Below are positions 25,105 to 34,640 of a stretch of DNA of 64,000 nucleotides, one piece after another. The stretch is taken from NCBI RefSeq assembly GCF_900215145.1, contig NZ_OBDO01000004.1, positions 248,001 to 312,000 of the forward strand. The letters are read 5' to 3'. This stretch comes from Geodermatophilus sabuli. Lineage in GTDB: Bacteria > Actinomycetota > Actinomycetes > Mycobacteriales > Geodermatophilaceae. Within the stretch, counting starts at the first letter, position 1. The number at the start of each line of letters is the position of its first letter. Under the pieces are notes generated by a model. It saw only the letters and a program-made list of their open reading frames with translations. It was not told the origin of the DNA and made no database searches. A program made the position numbers and the translations under genes.

Positions 25105-28100
25105 ATGTCGGCTCTACTGAGCGTGCCCGCAGGCACGCCCGCGCCCACGCAGGCGCAGATCCGCGACGCACTGCTGCGCCACCTGCAGCAGCAGATCCTT
25201 GCCCAGGCCGCCGGCGAGCACATCCCCGCCGCGACCGTGCTGACCGACACCCCGCAGGAGCGGCACTGGCTCGGCCAGCTGGCCAGCGAGCCGCAGCTGA
25301 CCGTCGACGCCGCTCGCGGGTTCAGCCCTCGCCTGGTACCCGCCGCACAGGGGTTCTCCTTCCCCGTGCACGGCACTGGCCCCGTCCACCTCGACGTGCA
25401 GTTGTCGTTCGCCGTCTACGTGGCGCTGCACCCGACCGCCGCCGAGCAGCGCGAGTTCGTCCACGCCGGTGACGACGACAGTCGCTCCACCAGCGGGTCG
25501 GCGCAGGGCCGGCACCTGGCCCGGGTGTGGACGAAGGTGCTCGTCGGCCCGCTGACCGTGCCGATCACCGTTGCCGCTGACGACACCAGCCGGCGGTTCG
25601 CCGCCGCCGAGATCACCACGGCGGTCACTGACGCTGTCGCCGCCGCGGCCCGCGCCGCCGGCGGCCGAGATCTGTACCGGGCCAAGCGGACCGGCACCCC
25701 GCGCGCGCTGCTGCCTGTAGACGCCGACTTCGTCGACGACACCTCCTGGGCCTCCTACGCCGGCGCGAACTTGCTGCCGGCCGCCGACGTCACCGCACCG
25801 CAGTTCGCCGCCGCGATCGAAGTCGACGCCACGGTGACCCAGCACGGCCGCGAGCTGCTGGTCACCGTCATCAACACCTCCCCGGCCGACGACGCCCAGT
25901 TCGCCGACCTCACCGGCAGCACCCCGCTGGACCGCGACCACCTCGACAGCCGCCTGTACGAGGTGCAGCTGGCCGCCACCACCGACGCGCCGGTCGACGT
26001 CTACACCCTTGAGCAGGTCGCCCGTTCCCACCGCTACGACCGCACCGTCGAGGCGTTCGGGCAGGCCTGCCCCGTCGAGGTCGACCCTCTGCCGGGCGGG
26101 CAGACCCGCCTCCGCACCGTGTACGGGGCCGTCAACACCACCGGACGATCGCACCCGACCGACGCCGTCGACACGTCGTTCACCGCGTTCATCTCCGACC
26201 CGGTCGCCGCCGCCGGGGCGCTCGTCGAGGCGCACGAGCAGTGGGTGACCGAGCACTGGTCGACCGCCGCCCTCGACCGGCGCCACGCAGCCGGCGCCTG
26301 GACGCCCGAGCAGCGGGCCGCCGCCGACACCGAAGCCGACGCCGCGCACGCCGAGGTCGCGTGGCTGCGCGCCGGCCTGGACGCGCTGCGCGGCGACCCG
26401 ATGCTGCGCCGCGCGTTCGTGCTGATGAACACCGCCATGGAGCGGGTGGCCGCGGCGAAGAACTTCAAGGCGTGGTTTCCGTTCCAGATCGCGTGGATCC
26501 TCGGCTGCCTACCCGCCGTCGCCGACCCGACGGCCGACCTGGCCGTGCAGATCCTCACCGTGCCGCCGGGCGGTGGGAAGTCCGAGGCCTACAACGGCGT
26601 CGCGCTCGTCCACCTCTTCTACGCCCGGATGCGCGGCGACCTGCGTGGGGTGACGGTGTGGGCGCGGTTCCCGCTGCGGCTCTTGTCGGCACAGCAAACC
26701 GAGCGGTTCGCCGCAGCGGTGTTCGCCGCCGAGCTCGTCCGCTTGGACCAGGCCGACCTGCGCGCCGGCGACCCGTTCGGCATCGGCTTCTTCGTCGGCA
26801 GCGGCACCACCCCGAACAAGTACTGGCCGGCCGACGTCGCCTGGGCGCGCGGGGTGGACCCCTTCGACCCGGCCGAGGCCGAGCGCTGCCGGGTGCTTGA
26901 GCACTGCCCCGTCTGCGACCCGGCCGGAGCCGGCCCCCGCCTGGTCGTCCGGTTCGACGGGCCCAGTTGGACGATGCAGCACCTGTGCGCCAACCGCAGC
27001 TGCTCGCTGGGTGGTCAGCTGCCGCTGTGGGTCGTCGACGACGACATCTACCGGCAGGCGCCGTCGGTGTTGGTGGGGACCGTCGACAAGCTCGCCCAGG
27101 TCGCGCACAGCGACAAGTTCAAGATCCTTTTCGGCCGTGCGCTGGGCCGCTGCGCGGAGCACGGCTGGACCGTCGACCCGGCCCGCTGCGGGGTGTACCG
27201 CTGCAACGAGCCGCGGCTGCCGGTCGGCGAGGGCTTCGGGCACCTGCGGTGCGAGATCACCGACGAGCTGCACCTGCTCGACGAGAGCCTCGGCGCGCTC
27301 GACGGCATGTACGAGACCCTGGTTCAGCAGATCGGCGCCGACCTCGGCAACACCCCGCTGCACATCCTGGCCGCCACCGCCACGATCGAGGGCTACCAGA
27401 CGCAGGTGCAGCACCTCTACCGCCGCACCGCCCGCCGGTTCCCCGAGCCTGGCCCCTCGGCCGCGGCGAACTTCTTCTCCGCCGTCGACCCCGACGAGCC
27501 GCTGCGGCGGCACCTCGGCGTCCGCCCACGAGGCACCACCATGGTCACCGCCTCAGCCGACGTCACCCGAGTGCACCGCGACTGGCTCACCACCGCGCTC
27601 GCCGACCCCGCCGCGGCCGCGACCGCCGCCGGTCTCGACGCGATCGGACAGGCCCGCGACGGAGTGCCGGTGGTCGACGTCGTCACCCGCGCCGTCCGCC
27701 ACGACTACGAGGTGCTGCTGGCCTACTGCCTGCGCAACGAGGACATGGCCGCCTACGCCAGCGACGACCGGGTCGCCGACGTCGCGACCACCACCGAGCA
27801 GCGGGCGGTCATCTCCGGCGACGCCGACGCCGTCGACATCCGCGCCGCCGTCGACCGGTTGAACAAGCCGCCGGCCGACGCCGAGCGGCGCACTCGCCTC
27901 ATCGTCGCCACCAAGGCCATCGGGCACGGGTTCGACTCCCCACGGCTGGGCGTCATGGTCCTCATGGGCACCCCCACCCAGGCGGCGGAGGTCATCCAGG
28001 CCACCGCCCGCGTCGGGCGCACTCACCCCGGCCTGGTCGTGCACGTGTTCAACCCCTCCCGCGACCGGGATTCCTCGGTGTTCCGCTGGTACGCCAAGTG

Positions 28101-28530
28101 GGTCGACTACCTCGACCGGTTGCTCACCAAGGTGCCAGTCAACCGCGAGTCGCTGCCGGTGCTGCGCCGCGCGCTGCCCGGTGCGTTGATGGCCCGGCTG
28201 CTGCAGATCCACGACCCCGCGTGGATGACCTCCGGCCGCGGCCGCTACTCCCTGGGCGACGCCGGCCAGGTTCGCGACGCCCTCGCCGCCGGATTCCTCA
28301 CCGACGCCCAGCTGATCACCGAGCTGTCGGCCGGCCTCGGCCTGGAGGCGGCCAACCCCTACCACCAGATGCACCACGCCGAGGTCGCCGAGTTCGTCTC
28401 CAACACCCTCGTCCGGCTGCCGGTCGCCACCGGCGGCGGCCGCACCCGCACCGCCGACCAGCTGCGCCCCGGCGTGCCGCGGTCGCTGCGCGACATCGAA
28501 GAGCCCATCACCATCACCGGGAACCTGTGA
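25105..28530 (+). CDS. drmA: DrmA, DISARM helicase
   Basis: A 1,141-residue SF2-type helicase starting at an ATG about 200 bp after the previous gene. Motifs in order: Walker A PPGGGK492-S, a DEAH-like box TDELHLLDE, motif III LAATATI, and QATARVGRTHPG as motif VI (Q-x3-R-x-G-R). Between the first two lies a cysteine cluster (CRVLEHCPVC and later CANRSC) that probably binds zinc. The first 440 residues have no recognised domain. In DISARM, DrmA forms a complex with DrmB that loads on DNA, and incoming phage DNA is blocked. It is followed at 8 nt by drmB. The 199-bp gap upstream contains a TTGACA at 24963 with no convincing -10, so drmABC might also have its own weak promoter. Confidence 0.88.
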   Translation: MSALLSVPAGTPAPTQAQIRDALLRHLQQQILAQAAGEHIPAATVLTDTPQERHWLGQLASEPQLTVDAARGFSPRLVPAAQGFSFPVHGTGPVHLDVQLSFAVYVALHPTAAEQREFVHAGDDDSRSTSGSAQGRHLARVWTKVLVGPLTVPITVAADDTSRRFAAAEITTAVTDAVAAAARAAGGRDLYRAKRTGTPRALLPVDADFVDDTSWASYAGANLLPAADVTAPQFAAAIEVDATVTQHGRELLVTVINTSPADDAQFADLTGSTPLDRDHLDSRLYEVQLAATTDAPVDVYTLEQVARSHRYDRTVEAFGQACPVEVDPLPGGQTRLRTVYGAVNTTGRSHPTDAVDTSFTAFISDPVAAAGALVEAHEQWVTEHWSTAALDRRHAAGAWTPEQRAAADTEADAAHAEVAWLRAGLDALRGDPMLRRAFVLMNTAMERVAAAKNFKAWFPFQIAWILGCLPAVADPTADLAVQILTVPPGGGKSEAYNGVALVHLFYARMRGDLRGVTVWARFPLRLLSAQQTERFAAAVFAAELVRLDQADLRAGDPFGIGFFVGSGTTPNKYWPADVAWARGVDPFDPAEAERCRVLEHCPVCDPAGAGPRLVVRFDGPSWTMQHLCANRSCSLGGQLPLWVVDDDIYRQAPSVLVGTVDKLAQVAHSDKFKILFGRALGRCAEHGWTVDPARCGVYRCNEPRLPVGEGFGHLRCEITDELHLLDESLGALDGMYETLVQQIGADLGNTPLHILAATATIEGYQTQVQHLYRRTARRFPEPGPSAAANFFSAVDPDEPLRRHLGVRPRGTTMVTASADVTRVHRDWLTTALADPAAAATAAGLDAIGQARDGVPVVDVVTRAVRHDYEVLLAYCLRNEDMAAYASDDRVADVATTTEQRAVISGDADAVDIRAAVDRLNKPPADAERRTRLIVATKAIGHGFDSPRLGVMVLMGTPTQAAEVIQATARVGRTHPGLVVHVFNPSRDRDSSVFRWYAKWVDYLDRLLTKVPVNRESLPVLRRALPGALMARLLQIHDPAWMTSGRGRYSLGDAGQVRDALAAGFLTDAQLITELSAGLGLEAANPYHQMHHAEVAEFVSNTLVRLPVATGGGRTRTADQLRPGVPRSLRDIEEPITITGNL

Positions 28531-28538
28531 GGACCGCC

Positions 28539-30428
28539 ATGACCACCGAGGAGATCAGCCGCTCCGGGATGCAGGCGCTGTGGCGGAACATGCCCCGGCA
28601 GCCGTTCCAGTGGGGCCCGCACAAGGTGTCGGTGCTCGGGCGTACCCCGCGCAACCCCACCCCGCTCGACGTGCCCGAGGAGTACGTCGCCGCGCAGCTA
28701 CGCCGCCTGGTGCGCCCCTTCTCCGCCCAGCGGGCCACCCCGACCAGCCCTGGCCCCGAACTGGAGGTCATCGACCGGCAGCAGTACCAGCTGGTCAAGG
28801 TCGAAGACCTCGTCGCCGACCGGTTCCCCAACGCGTTCCTGTGCCGCAAATGCAACGCGTTCGCCACCGTCCGCCCCGAGCAGCGCCCGCCGACCTGCCC
28901 GGCTGGGCACGGCCCGATGCCGCAGTTCCAGTTCGCCGAGGTGCACAACTGCGGCCTGCTGCGCGACCTCGCCCCGCCGCGGTGCCCCCGTGGCTGCCGC
29001 GCGCCGATGCAGCTGCACAACACCCACCAGCTCAAGGTCGGGCAGTGGTTCTGGGCGTGCTCGCAGTGCCGGACCCGGCCCGACGGCGGCGTCCTGCGGT
29101 TCTGCAGCGAGTGCCGCGCCGGGCGGGTGTCGGTCACCCGCATCCCGCAAAACTCCGTGCACTACGCCCAGCACCTGACGGTGCTCAACCCGCCGGACCG
29201 GGCCTCCTACGGGGCCCTGGCCGGCGCCGACATCCACGCCGCCGCCGTCGGGCAGCTCATCGGCGCCGTCGGCCCGGGGCTGACCACGCTCGCTCAGGCG
29301 GCTGGCACCGCTGGAGAGGACCCCGAGGCGGCGGCGCGGGCGATGGCCGCCTCCCTCGGCATCGAGGAGGGCACGCCGCTGTTCGACCAGCTGCTCGAGG
29401 CGGCCCGCGCAAAGGCTGCCTCCAGCGGCGGGTGGCGCGCCGACGTCGACGCCCTCGGGCTGGACGCCGACACCCTGGAGGCCATCGGCGACGAGGCGCT
29501 GGCCCTGGCCCGGGCGAGTGAAGCCGAGCCGCTGACGCTGGAGCACCTCACTGCCAACCCGCCCTCGCCGAGCCTGACGCCGGTCTATCACCGCTACGCC
29601 CAGCTGCTCGACCAGTACTCGCTGACCGAGGTGCGGCTGCTGCGGGAGCTGCCGGTCGCGCACATCGTCGCCGGGTACAGCCGCATGTCGGCCACCCACC
29701 AGCAGGTGACCCGCCGCGGCAACGTGCCCACGCGGTTCAACTTCTTCCCCAACGAGCGCTCCGACCGCTTCCCCATGTACGGGCGCCGCGCGACCACTGA
29801 GGGCCTGCTGGTCCGCATCGACCCGCTGGCGGTCATCTCGTGGCTCGTGGACTCGCTGCCCGGTGACGTGCCCGACCCCGGCATTACCGACTCCGCCGCT
29901 GCCTACCGGTGGCTTCTGCAGGCGTGCCCGCCGGTCACCGACGTGTTCAACCCGCCCGACCACCCGGTCACTGGCGCGGTGCTCGGGCTCGTGCACTCCA
30001 TGGCGCACCGGTTCATGAAGTCGCTTGCGACCCGGTGCGGGCTGCACATCGACTCCCTGGCCGAGTACCTGTTCCCGTCGGCGGCGGCGTTCCTCATCTA
30101 CGCCAACACCCGCAGCGAGTTCACCCTCGGCGGCATCGAACACGTCTTCCGCTACGACCTCGCCGACGCCCTCGAGGAGCTCGACAGCGACCCGCGGTGC
30201 GTGTTCGACCCGCCGTGCCGCCGGTCGTTCGGTGGCGCGTGCGCGGCCTGTCTGCACACCAGCGAGGTCGCCTGCGAGCGGTTCAACACCGAGCTCGACC
30301 GCAACAAGCTGTTCGGGACGCTGTCACCGCCGGCCGGCGCCCCGGTACCCGCAGGCACCGGTACGGGTGCCGGTGGGTCATCCACGTCGTCGGCGGAGCC
30401 GGTGTGGCGAGCCTTCTGGAAACCGTGA
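28539..30428 (+). CDS. drmB: DrmB, DUF1998 zinc protein of DISARM
   Basis: The ATG follows the drmA stop by 8 nt, with GAGGA overlapping that stop. The protein has 629 residues. Several cysteine pairs occur: FLCRKCNAF (about 105), PTCPAGH, CPRGC, CSQCRT and CSECRAG, consistent with zinc ribbons. The C-terminal DUF1998 part is clear: LHIDSLAEYLFP, FTLGGIEHVF, CVFDPPCRRSFGGACAACLH and ERFNTELDR. DrmB is the partner of DrmA, and the pair is the conserved core of all DISARM classes. The open frame extends far upstream only because it shadows drmA in another frame; the codon pattern and ribosome-binding site fix the start here. Confidence 0.9.
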   Translation: MTTEEISRSGMQALWRNMPRQPFQWGPHKVSVLGRTPRNPTPLDVPEEYVAAQLRRLVRPFSAQRATPTSPGPELEVIDRQQYQLVKVEDLVADRFPNAFLCRKCNAFATVRPEQRPPTCPAGHGPMPQFQFAEVHNCGLLRDLAPPRCPRGCRAPMQLHNTHQLKVGQWFWACSQCRTRPDGGVLRFCSECRAGRVSVTRIPQNSVHYAQHLTVLNPPDRASYGALAGADIHAAAVGQLIGAVGPGLTTLAQAAGTAGEDPEAAARAMAASLGIEEGTPLFDQLLEAARAKAASSGGWRADVDALGLDADTLEAIGDEALALARASEAEPLTLEHLTANPPSPSLTPVYHRYAQLLDQYSLTEVRLLRELPVAHIVAGYSRMSATHQQVTRRGNVPTRFNFFPNERSDRFPMYGRRATTEGLLVRIDPLAVISWLVDSLPGDVPDPGITDSAAAYRWLLQACPPVTDVFNPPDHPVTGAVLGLVHSMAHRFMKSLATRCGLHIDSLAEYLFPSAAAFLIYANTRSEFTLGGIEHVFRYDLADALEELDSDPRCVFDPPCRRSFGGACAACLHTSEVACERFNTELDRNKLFGTLSPPAGAPVPAGTGTGAGGSSTSSAEPVWRAFWKP

Positions 30429-31210
30429 CCCCGCTGGCGGACCTGGTGACCCGCACCTGCGACTCGGCTGGGGCCGTGGCCGCGGTGCGGGCCGCCACCG
30501 CCGATGGGGCCGCAGCCATCGCCGGCGTTCTCGTCGAAGCAGGCGCCGACCGCCGACTACTGCCCGGCGCACTGGAGTACGCCGGAGTGACCGCCACCGC
30601 TACCCCGCTGGAGCTGGCGGCGATCGCCGGGGCGCTGGAGGTTCTCGTCGCCTCTCAGCGCACAGGGCAGCCGTCGCTGGTGCTCACGGTGCCCGAGTTC
30701 CTCACCGGCGCCTACGCCCGCTTCCTCGCCGACCACCCGGCTGTCCACGCACGGCGCACCTCCGCAGTCCTCGCCGAGGTCGCCGCCGGCGCCGAGGGCC
30801 GGCTGCTGGTGGCCGCGCCGTACCTCACCGGTGTCGCCCTCGAGCGGCTGGTGCCGCACGCCGGCCGAGTCCTCACCGACGGCGGCACGGTCTGCGTCAT
30901 CACACGGGCGCTCACCGGCAGGAGCCCCGAGCCGTCGCCGGCGAACATCGCTGCGGTCGGCGCCCTGCGGCGGGTGACCCAGAGCCGCCCCGGGCGGCTG
31001 CTCGTCCGCTCATGGGAAGGGCCTGGCCTCGGAGTGCACCTCAAGGCGGTGATCGCCGACCGTGACGACGCCTACCTGGGATCCGCGAACATGACCGATG
31101 GCGGACACCGCGGACACGCCGAAGCCGGGGTGCGCCTGCCGGCCGCGATCGCCGGCCCGCTCGCCGACTGGTTGGAGATGCTCGCCGGCGCCCTGACCGA
31201 GGTCCCCTAG
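30404..31210 (+). CDS. drmC: DrmC, phospholipase D-family protein of DISARM
   Basis: This PLD-superfamily protein has 268 residues with one HKD motif, H-L-K-A-V-I-A-D-R-D-D-A-Y-L-G-S-A-N, near the C-terminus; the N-terminal half is a degenerate partner. In DISARM, DrmC is the third core gene, though it appears dispensable for protection in published work. The GTG at 30404 lies inside the drmB 3' end; a second GTG at 30425 would overlap the drmB stop as GTGA. I prefer the first because the helix LLETVTPLADL looks native. A hairpin terminator lies 120 bp downstream, closing the operon. Confidence 0.85.
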   Translation: MASLLETVTPLADLVTRTCDSAGAVAAVRAATADGAAAIAGVLVEAGADRRLLPGALEYAGVTATATPLELAAIAGALEVLVASQRTGQPSLVLTVPEFLTGAYARFLADHPAVHARRTSAVLAEVAAGAEGRLLVAAPYLTGVALERLVPHAGRVLTDGGTVCVITRALTGRSPEPSPANIAAVGALRRVTQSRPGRLLVRSWEGPGLGVHLKAVIADRDDAYLGSANMTDGGHRGHAEAGVRLPAAIAGPLADWLEMLAGALTEVP

Positions 31211-31330
31211 CCCGCCCCGCCGACGATCTAGTCGTGTCCGTTGCACGGGGCACTGCACCGCGGGCACAGCGGCTCCGGACCGCGTAGCCGCCGCACCCCA
31301 GGGGCTGCCGCGCCCGATGAGCGACACCAC

Positions 31331-31367
31331 GAGCCCTGGATCTCGTCACGCAGGAGATCCAGGGCTC
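31331..31367 (+). terminator. Hairpin terminator of the DISARM-like operon
   Basis: A perfect 14-bp stem (31331-31344 with 31354-31367) encloses a 9-nt loop and lies 120 nt after the drmC stop. No T-run is present. Confidence 0.65.
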
Positions 31368-31493
31368 GCCTCATGCAGCCGGCTCCTGGTCGGTCGCTTG
31401 CTCGTGAGGGTGGTGCGCCATGTGACGCCCTCCGTAGCAGCTCGAGGCCGATGGGCTGTCCCACCGGCCCCGAGCCTCTGTTGGCGGCGAGAG

Positions 31494-31757
31494 TCAGAAC
31501 CGGACCCGGACCTGCAGTCGGTCGCTGTCGAGGCGGGCGACGCCCGGCTTGGGCGGAAGTACGACGATGCGCTCGATGCCCTGGTCGTAGACGGCCCGCC
31601 GCCGCGCGTCATCGAAGCCTGCCCAGAGCTGGCGCAGCTCGGTGTTCGTCTCCGCGCCCACGACCGGGCCCACGGCCTGGCCGGTGGCGGCGATCTCGAC
31701 GGTGAGCTTCTCGATACTGTCGGTGAGGCGAACCGCCGGGGGACCTACCGCTCTCAC
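31494..31757 (-). pseudogene. C-terminal fragment of a serine recombinase
   Basis: The last 80 or so residues of a minus-strand frame read TELRQLWAGFDDARRRAVYD, then IERIVVLPPKPG, then LDSDRLQVRVRF. This is the usual ending of large actinobacterial serine recombinases: a helix with W-x(2-4)-L/F-x-R-R-A-V, then a VVVLP strand and an R-V-x-V-R-F close. The stop is intact but the coding sequence ends abruptly on the 5' side at about 31757, exactly where the 176-bp repeat begins. The catalytic domain is absent from the window. It is a relic of an integrase cut off by the neighbouring element. Confidence 0.55.
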
Positions 31758-31928
31758 GCCTCGTCGTGCGAGAGGACCCCGCGGGGCGCCGATCCGTGAT
31801 CTTGTCCGAGGGGCGCGCTACGTTCCGACTATGACAGAGAAGCCGCGCACACCTGGCCTCTCCACGACGGTGGAGACGCCCGGTGGGACGGCTCCCACTT
31901 CGCGGTGCCCAAGTCCCCCCTCGGACAC
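31753..31928 (+). repeat. Left 176-bp direct repeat (R1)
   Basis: This segment matches 38789-38964 over the same length at roughly three quarters identity, with an identical 26-bp core at the right end (31903-31928). Inside it are the damage-type promoter and a start codon at 31831. The reading frame is conserved in both copies (M-x-x-K-PRTP, then GGTAPT-x-RCPSPPSDT). The first 18 bp recur at 34873-34890. The bracketed 7-kb segment carries an integrase relic, so the two copies may be attachment-site flanks. Confidence 0.65.
31802..31824 (+). promoter_or_regulatory. Damage-type promoter candidate inside R1
   Basis: TTGTCCGAG, 8 nt, TACGTT, with an ATG 6 nt further on (31831), suggesting a leaderless transcript. 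The same arrangement is found at 38838-38860 and 13587-13609. Confidence 0.5.
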
Positions 31929-31940
31929 TTTGAAGTGGGA
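31893..31940. other. Palindromic site around the repeat core
   Basis: TCCCACTTC (31893-31901) and GAAGTGGGA (31932-31940) are perfect inverted arms around the 26-bp core. In the right repeat only the left arm is present (TCCCACTTT at 38930-38938) and the sequence right of the core differs. A full site at one end and a half site at the other is what recombination through the core would give. The core end AAGTCCCCCCTCGG also resembles the 3' end of a tRNA-Leu gene. Confidence 0.4.
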
Positions 31941-31960
31941 AATCTACCCACCTCCCAGGC

Positions 31961-32944
31961 ATGCAGCAGGCCCTTCCTGATCGACGCATCGACACGGTCC
32001 CGGCCACCTCGGGTACGGCAACCAGCCCGCCCGGCACCCCCGTCGGACGCTCCGTCTCCCCGGCCGACCACACCGCGGACACCGCCGCCGCCCAGCGGCT
32101 GCTGGCCGCTAGTGCCCAAGCCGGGCCCGCCCGGACCGGTCGGTCCATGCCGAACCCCGCTCCTCCGGCCCATCTGGCCGCCCGCCGCCGCGCCACCGAG
32201 TCCTCTCCACGCTCCGCGGCCCACGCCGTCTCCCGCCCCGACGCCGGCGGCGGCACGAACAGCTTGCCCGTCGCCGGACGGCAGGCCTCCCCCACTCTGA
32301 TCGGTGTGCCCTCCTCGTGGACCGGCCTCGGGGGGCTGCTGGGTGGTGCCGGCAAACGTGCACCTGCCGACGCGCTCACCCTGGCCGCGGTCACCTCCGG
32401 TGCCGGCCAGGGCGGCGGCCGTGCCCAGGTGGACCTGTCCGGCATCTGGGCGCTGCCCGCCGACATGGCCGCCGCCCGCAGCACGAGCGTCACGCGCACC
32501 CTGGACGCCAAGGGCGGGCTGCAACTGCCGATCGACGCCGACGCCGCCACCAAGCTCCCCGCCGAGCGCGACGGCGCGCTGGTCACCGTGTACCTGCCCG
32601 GTAGCCCCGACCAGCCGCGTCCCAGCTACGCCACCAACGCACTCCCGCTGGACGCTCGCGGCCGACTCACCGTCACCGCCGGCGTGCGCCGGGAGGCCGG
32701 CATCCCTGATGGCGCCGACGTCCTCGCCGTCGTAGATCCCGACCGGCGCACCCTCATTCTGACCGCAGCCAGCCGCCTCGACGCCGGCCTCGCCGGCCTG
32801 CTCGACGGCCTGCGCCGTCCCACCGCCGTCCCGGCCGCCACCGATGCCACGGCTGTCCCCGCGACCGACGTCACCGCGCCGGTGACTGGCGCGGATGCCG
32901 GCGCCCCGAGCACCTCTGGCGGGCGACTGCGCAGCGTCGGCTGA
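31961..32944 (+). CDS. Protein with two AbrB/SpoVT-like DNA-binding domains
   Basis: A 327-residue protein whose first 150 residues are Ala/Pro/Ser-rich and disordered. Two swapped-hairpin AbrB-type domains follow: LDAKGGLQLPIDADAATKL at 181 onwards and LDARGRLTVTAGVRREAGI at 230-273, the second ending VLAVVDPDRRTLIL. AbrB-like proteins bind DNA as dimers and often repress transition-state or plasmid genes. The start is unsure: the ATG at 31961 has only a weak AGG upstream, and ATGs at 32148 or 32466 are alternatives. It lies just right of repeat R1 and 60 bp before the integrase, so it probably regulates element genes. Confidence 0.6.
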   Translation: MQQALPDRRIDTVPATSGTATSPPGTPVGRSVSPADHTADTAAAQRLLAASAQAGPARTGRSMPNPAPPAHLAARRRATESSPRSAAHAVSRPDAGGGTNSLPVAGRQASPTLIGVPSSWTGLGGLLGGAGKRAPADALTLAAVTSGAGQGGGRAQVDLSGIWALPADMAAARSTSVTRTLDAKGGLQLPIDADAATKLPAERDGALVTVYLPGSPDQPRPSYATNALPLDARGRLTVTAGVRREAGIPDGADVLAVVDPDRRTLILTAASRLDAGLAGLLDGLRRPTAVPAATDATAVPATDVTAPVTGADAGAPSTSGGRLRSVG

Positions 32945-33005
32945 CCGGCACCTTCCCAGGTGCCCGCGGCACAAGAGGTGCCGCCGCAACCCACGGAGAC
33001 CTCCG

Positions 33006-34397
33006 ATGACCACCATCCCCACCGCCCACGACGGCGACCGGCACGACGGCGAGCCGACCGACAACCGCGCCAGCCGGCGCGAGGCTGACCGGGAGGCCGA
33101 CCGGGAGGCCAAGCGGGCCGCGAAGCGCGCTAAGAAGACCAAGAGCGTCGACGCGGCCGCCGCCACCCGCGAGGCGATGCGCGCCAGCCTGATCGCGGAG
33201 GGCTTCGACCCCGTCGACGTCGAGGCCATGCTCCCGCCGCTCGCGACGCCGAAGAACGCCTACACGGTCCAGCTGGCCGTGGCCGACGCCGTGACGGCGA
33301 TGCGCCAGGACCTGCCGCGCAGCGAGAAGACCTGGGCGCCCTATCTGCAGCTGCTCGTCGACGGACTGCTGGGCATGTGCCCCTGCCCGTGCCCAGCGTG
33401 CGCGATCGGCCCCTGCCCGTGCCCGGGCGGCGACGACGGCCACGCCGACTGCTGTCGCATGCCCGACGACGAGCTGCACACCGACTGCGCCGAGCGCTAC
33501 ACCGGCGTGCCGGACATGTCGGTCAAGAAGGTCGCCCGAAGCACGCTGGCCGACGCCGCCTGGTGGGCCCAGCGGCGCGGCCTCAAGCGCACCGTCGCGC
33601 GCAACGTCAAGCACGCGCAGCAGGGCCGCCCGCTACTGCACAGCGACGGACGCGGCGCCCGCGAGCAGTTCCTGCAGGCCAGCCGCTGGATGTTCACCTG
33701 GCTCGGCGATGACGACAAGGTCAAGGCCAACCCCGCCACGAAGCTCAAGCTGCCCCCACGCCAGGAGGCCGGGGCCCGGTCGCTGACGGAGGAGGAGTTC
33801 CTCGAGGTCTACGGGGTCGCCGTCAGCACCGGACAGGACCCCACGCTGGACGGACTCATCCTCCGCCACCTGCTCATCCAGGCCGTGCGGCGCGGCGCGC
33901 TGCTGGCCACCGCCTGCGGCGGGCTGGACGTCGAGGGCTGCCGCATCAGCTACTGGGACCAGAAGAAGCAGACGTGGCGCTACCGGCCCACCACGCCCAC
34001 GCACATGGCCGACCTCCTCACCCACGCGCTCACCCGCGGGCCGCGGGTGGCCGCCCCGCCGGACGCGACGCCCGAGGAGCGCCGGCACGGCATCCCGGCG
34101 CTGACCGACACCTCTCCGGTCTTCTACGCCCGGCCGGTCGACACCTTCGACGCCGACGGCAACTTCGTCTCGCGGGAGGTCCACCCCATCACCCGCAAGC
34201 GTCGAGAGCCTGTTCGCCCGCATCCGCCGCAACCTGCCCTGGACCGAGCGCATCGAGCTCCGCTGCCACGATGTCAGGCACACGAGCGGGCGGATCGTGC
34301 ACAAGGCAGCCGATCAGCAGGCCGCCAAGCTGCACCTGGCCCACGACGGCGGCAGCACCACCGACCACTACCTCAAGGAGCGGCTCGACAAGCTCAC
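33006..34397 (+). pseudogene. Tyrosine recombinase (integrase), frameshifted and chimeric at its 3' end
   Basis: The ATG at 33006 has GGAG upstream. The first frame runs 398 codons: a basic N-terminus, a cysteine-rich insert (about 120-150, CPCPCPACAIGPCPCP), an arm/core-binding helix and the first catalytic arginine region (QAVRRGALLA). Near 34200 the frame breaks. From 34201 a different frame continues the same protein: VESLFARIRRNLPW, then HDVRHTSGR (H-x-x-R box) and LAHDGGSTTDHYLK with the candidate nucleophile tyrosine. Without repair the enzyme lacks its active site. After about 34396 the sequence switches to a piece of the neighbouring sensor gene. It is the likely integrase of the 31.9-38.96 kb segment. 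Confidence 0.75.
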
Positions 34398-34640
34398 CCG
34401 CCGAGGGGCGTTCGGTGTGCTCACCGAGGCCGTCGCCCGCAGCGGACACCTGTCGGAGACCCTGCCCTTTCTCGTCTGCCGCGGCTTCGTCGAGATGTAC
34501 GGCGGCTCGCTGGAGCAGGCAGAGGCCGACTTCCGTGCCGCAGCGGCGGTCGATCCGGGCTCGGCCGAGTGGCCGGCGTGGCGCGGGACCGCGCTGCGCT
34601 ACATGGGCCGGGCTGCCGAGGCGGTCGAGGTGCTCGGGCC
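34396..34640 (+). pseudogene. Fragment of a second nucleosidase-STAND-TPR gene
   Basis: The DNA and its translation (RRGAFGVLTEAVARSGHL onward, then EMYGGSLEQAEADF and WRGTALRYMGRAAEA) match residues about 716-795 of the intact sensor gene (37108-37345) at roughly 80 percent. It joins the integrase tail in frame at the shared sequence RRGAFGVL, and switches at about 34640 to a fragment of the SLATT-like gene. This is a scar of a former second copy. Confidence 0.7.

Noticed and set aside
26967-28538. Long upstream extension of the drmB frame
   Set aside because: It overlaps drmA in another frame with Arg/His-rich sequence; ribosome-binding site and composition place the start at 28539.
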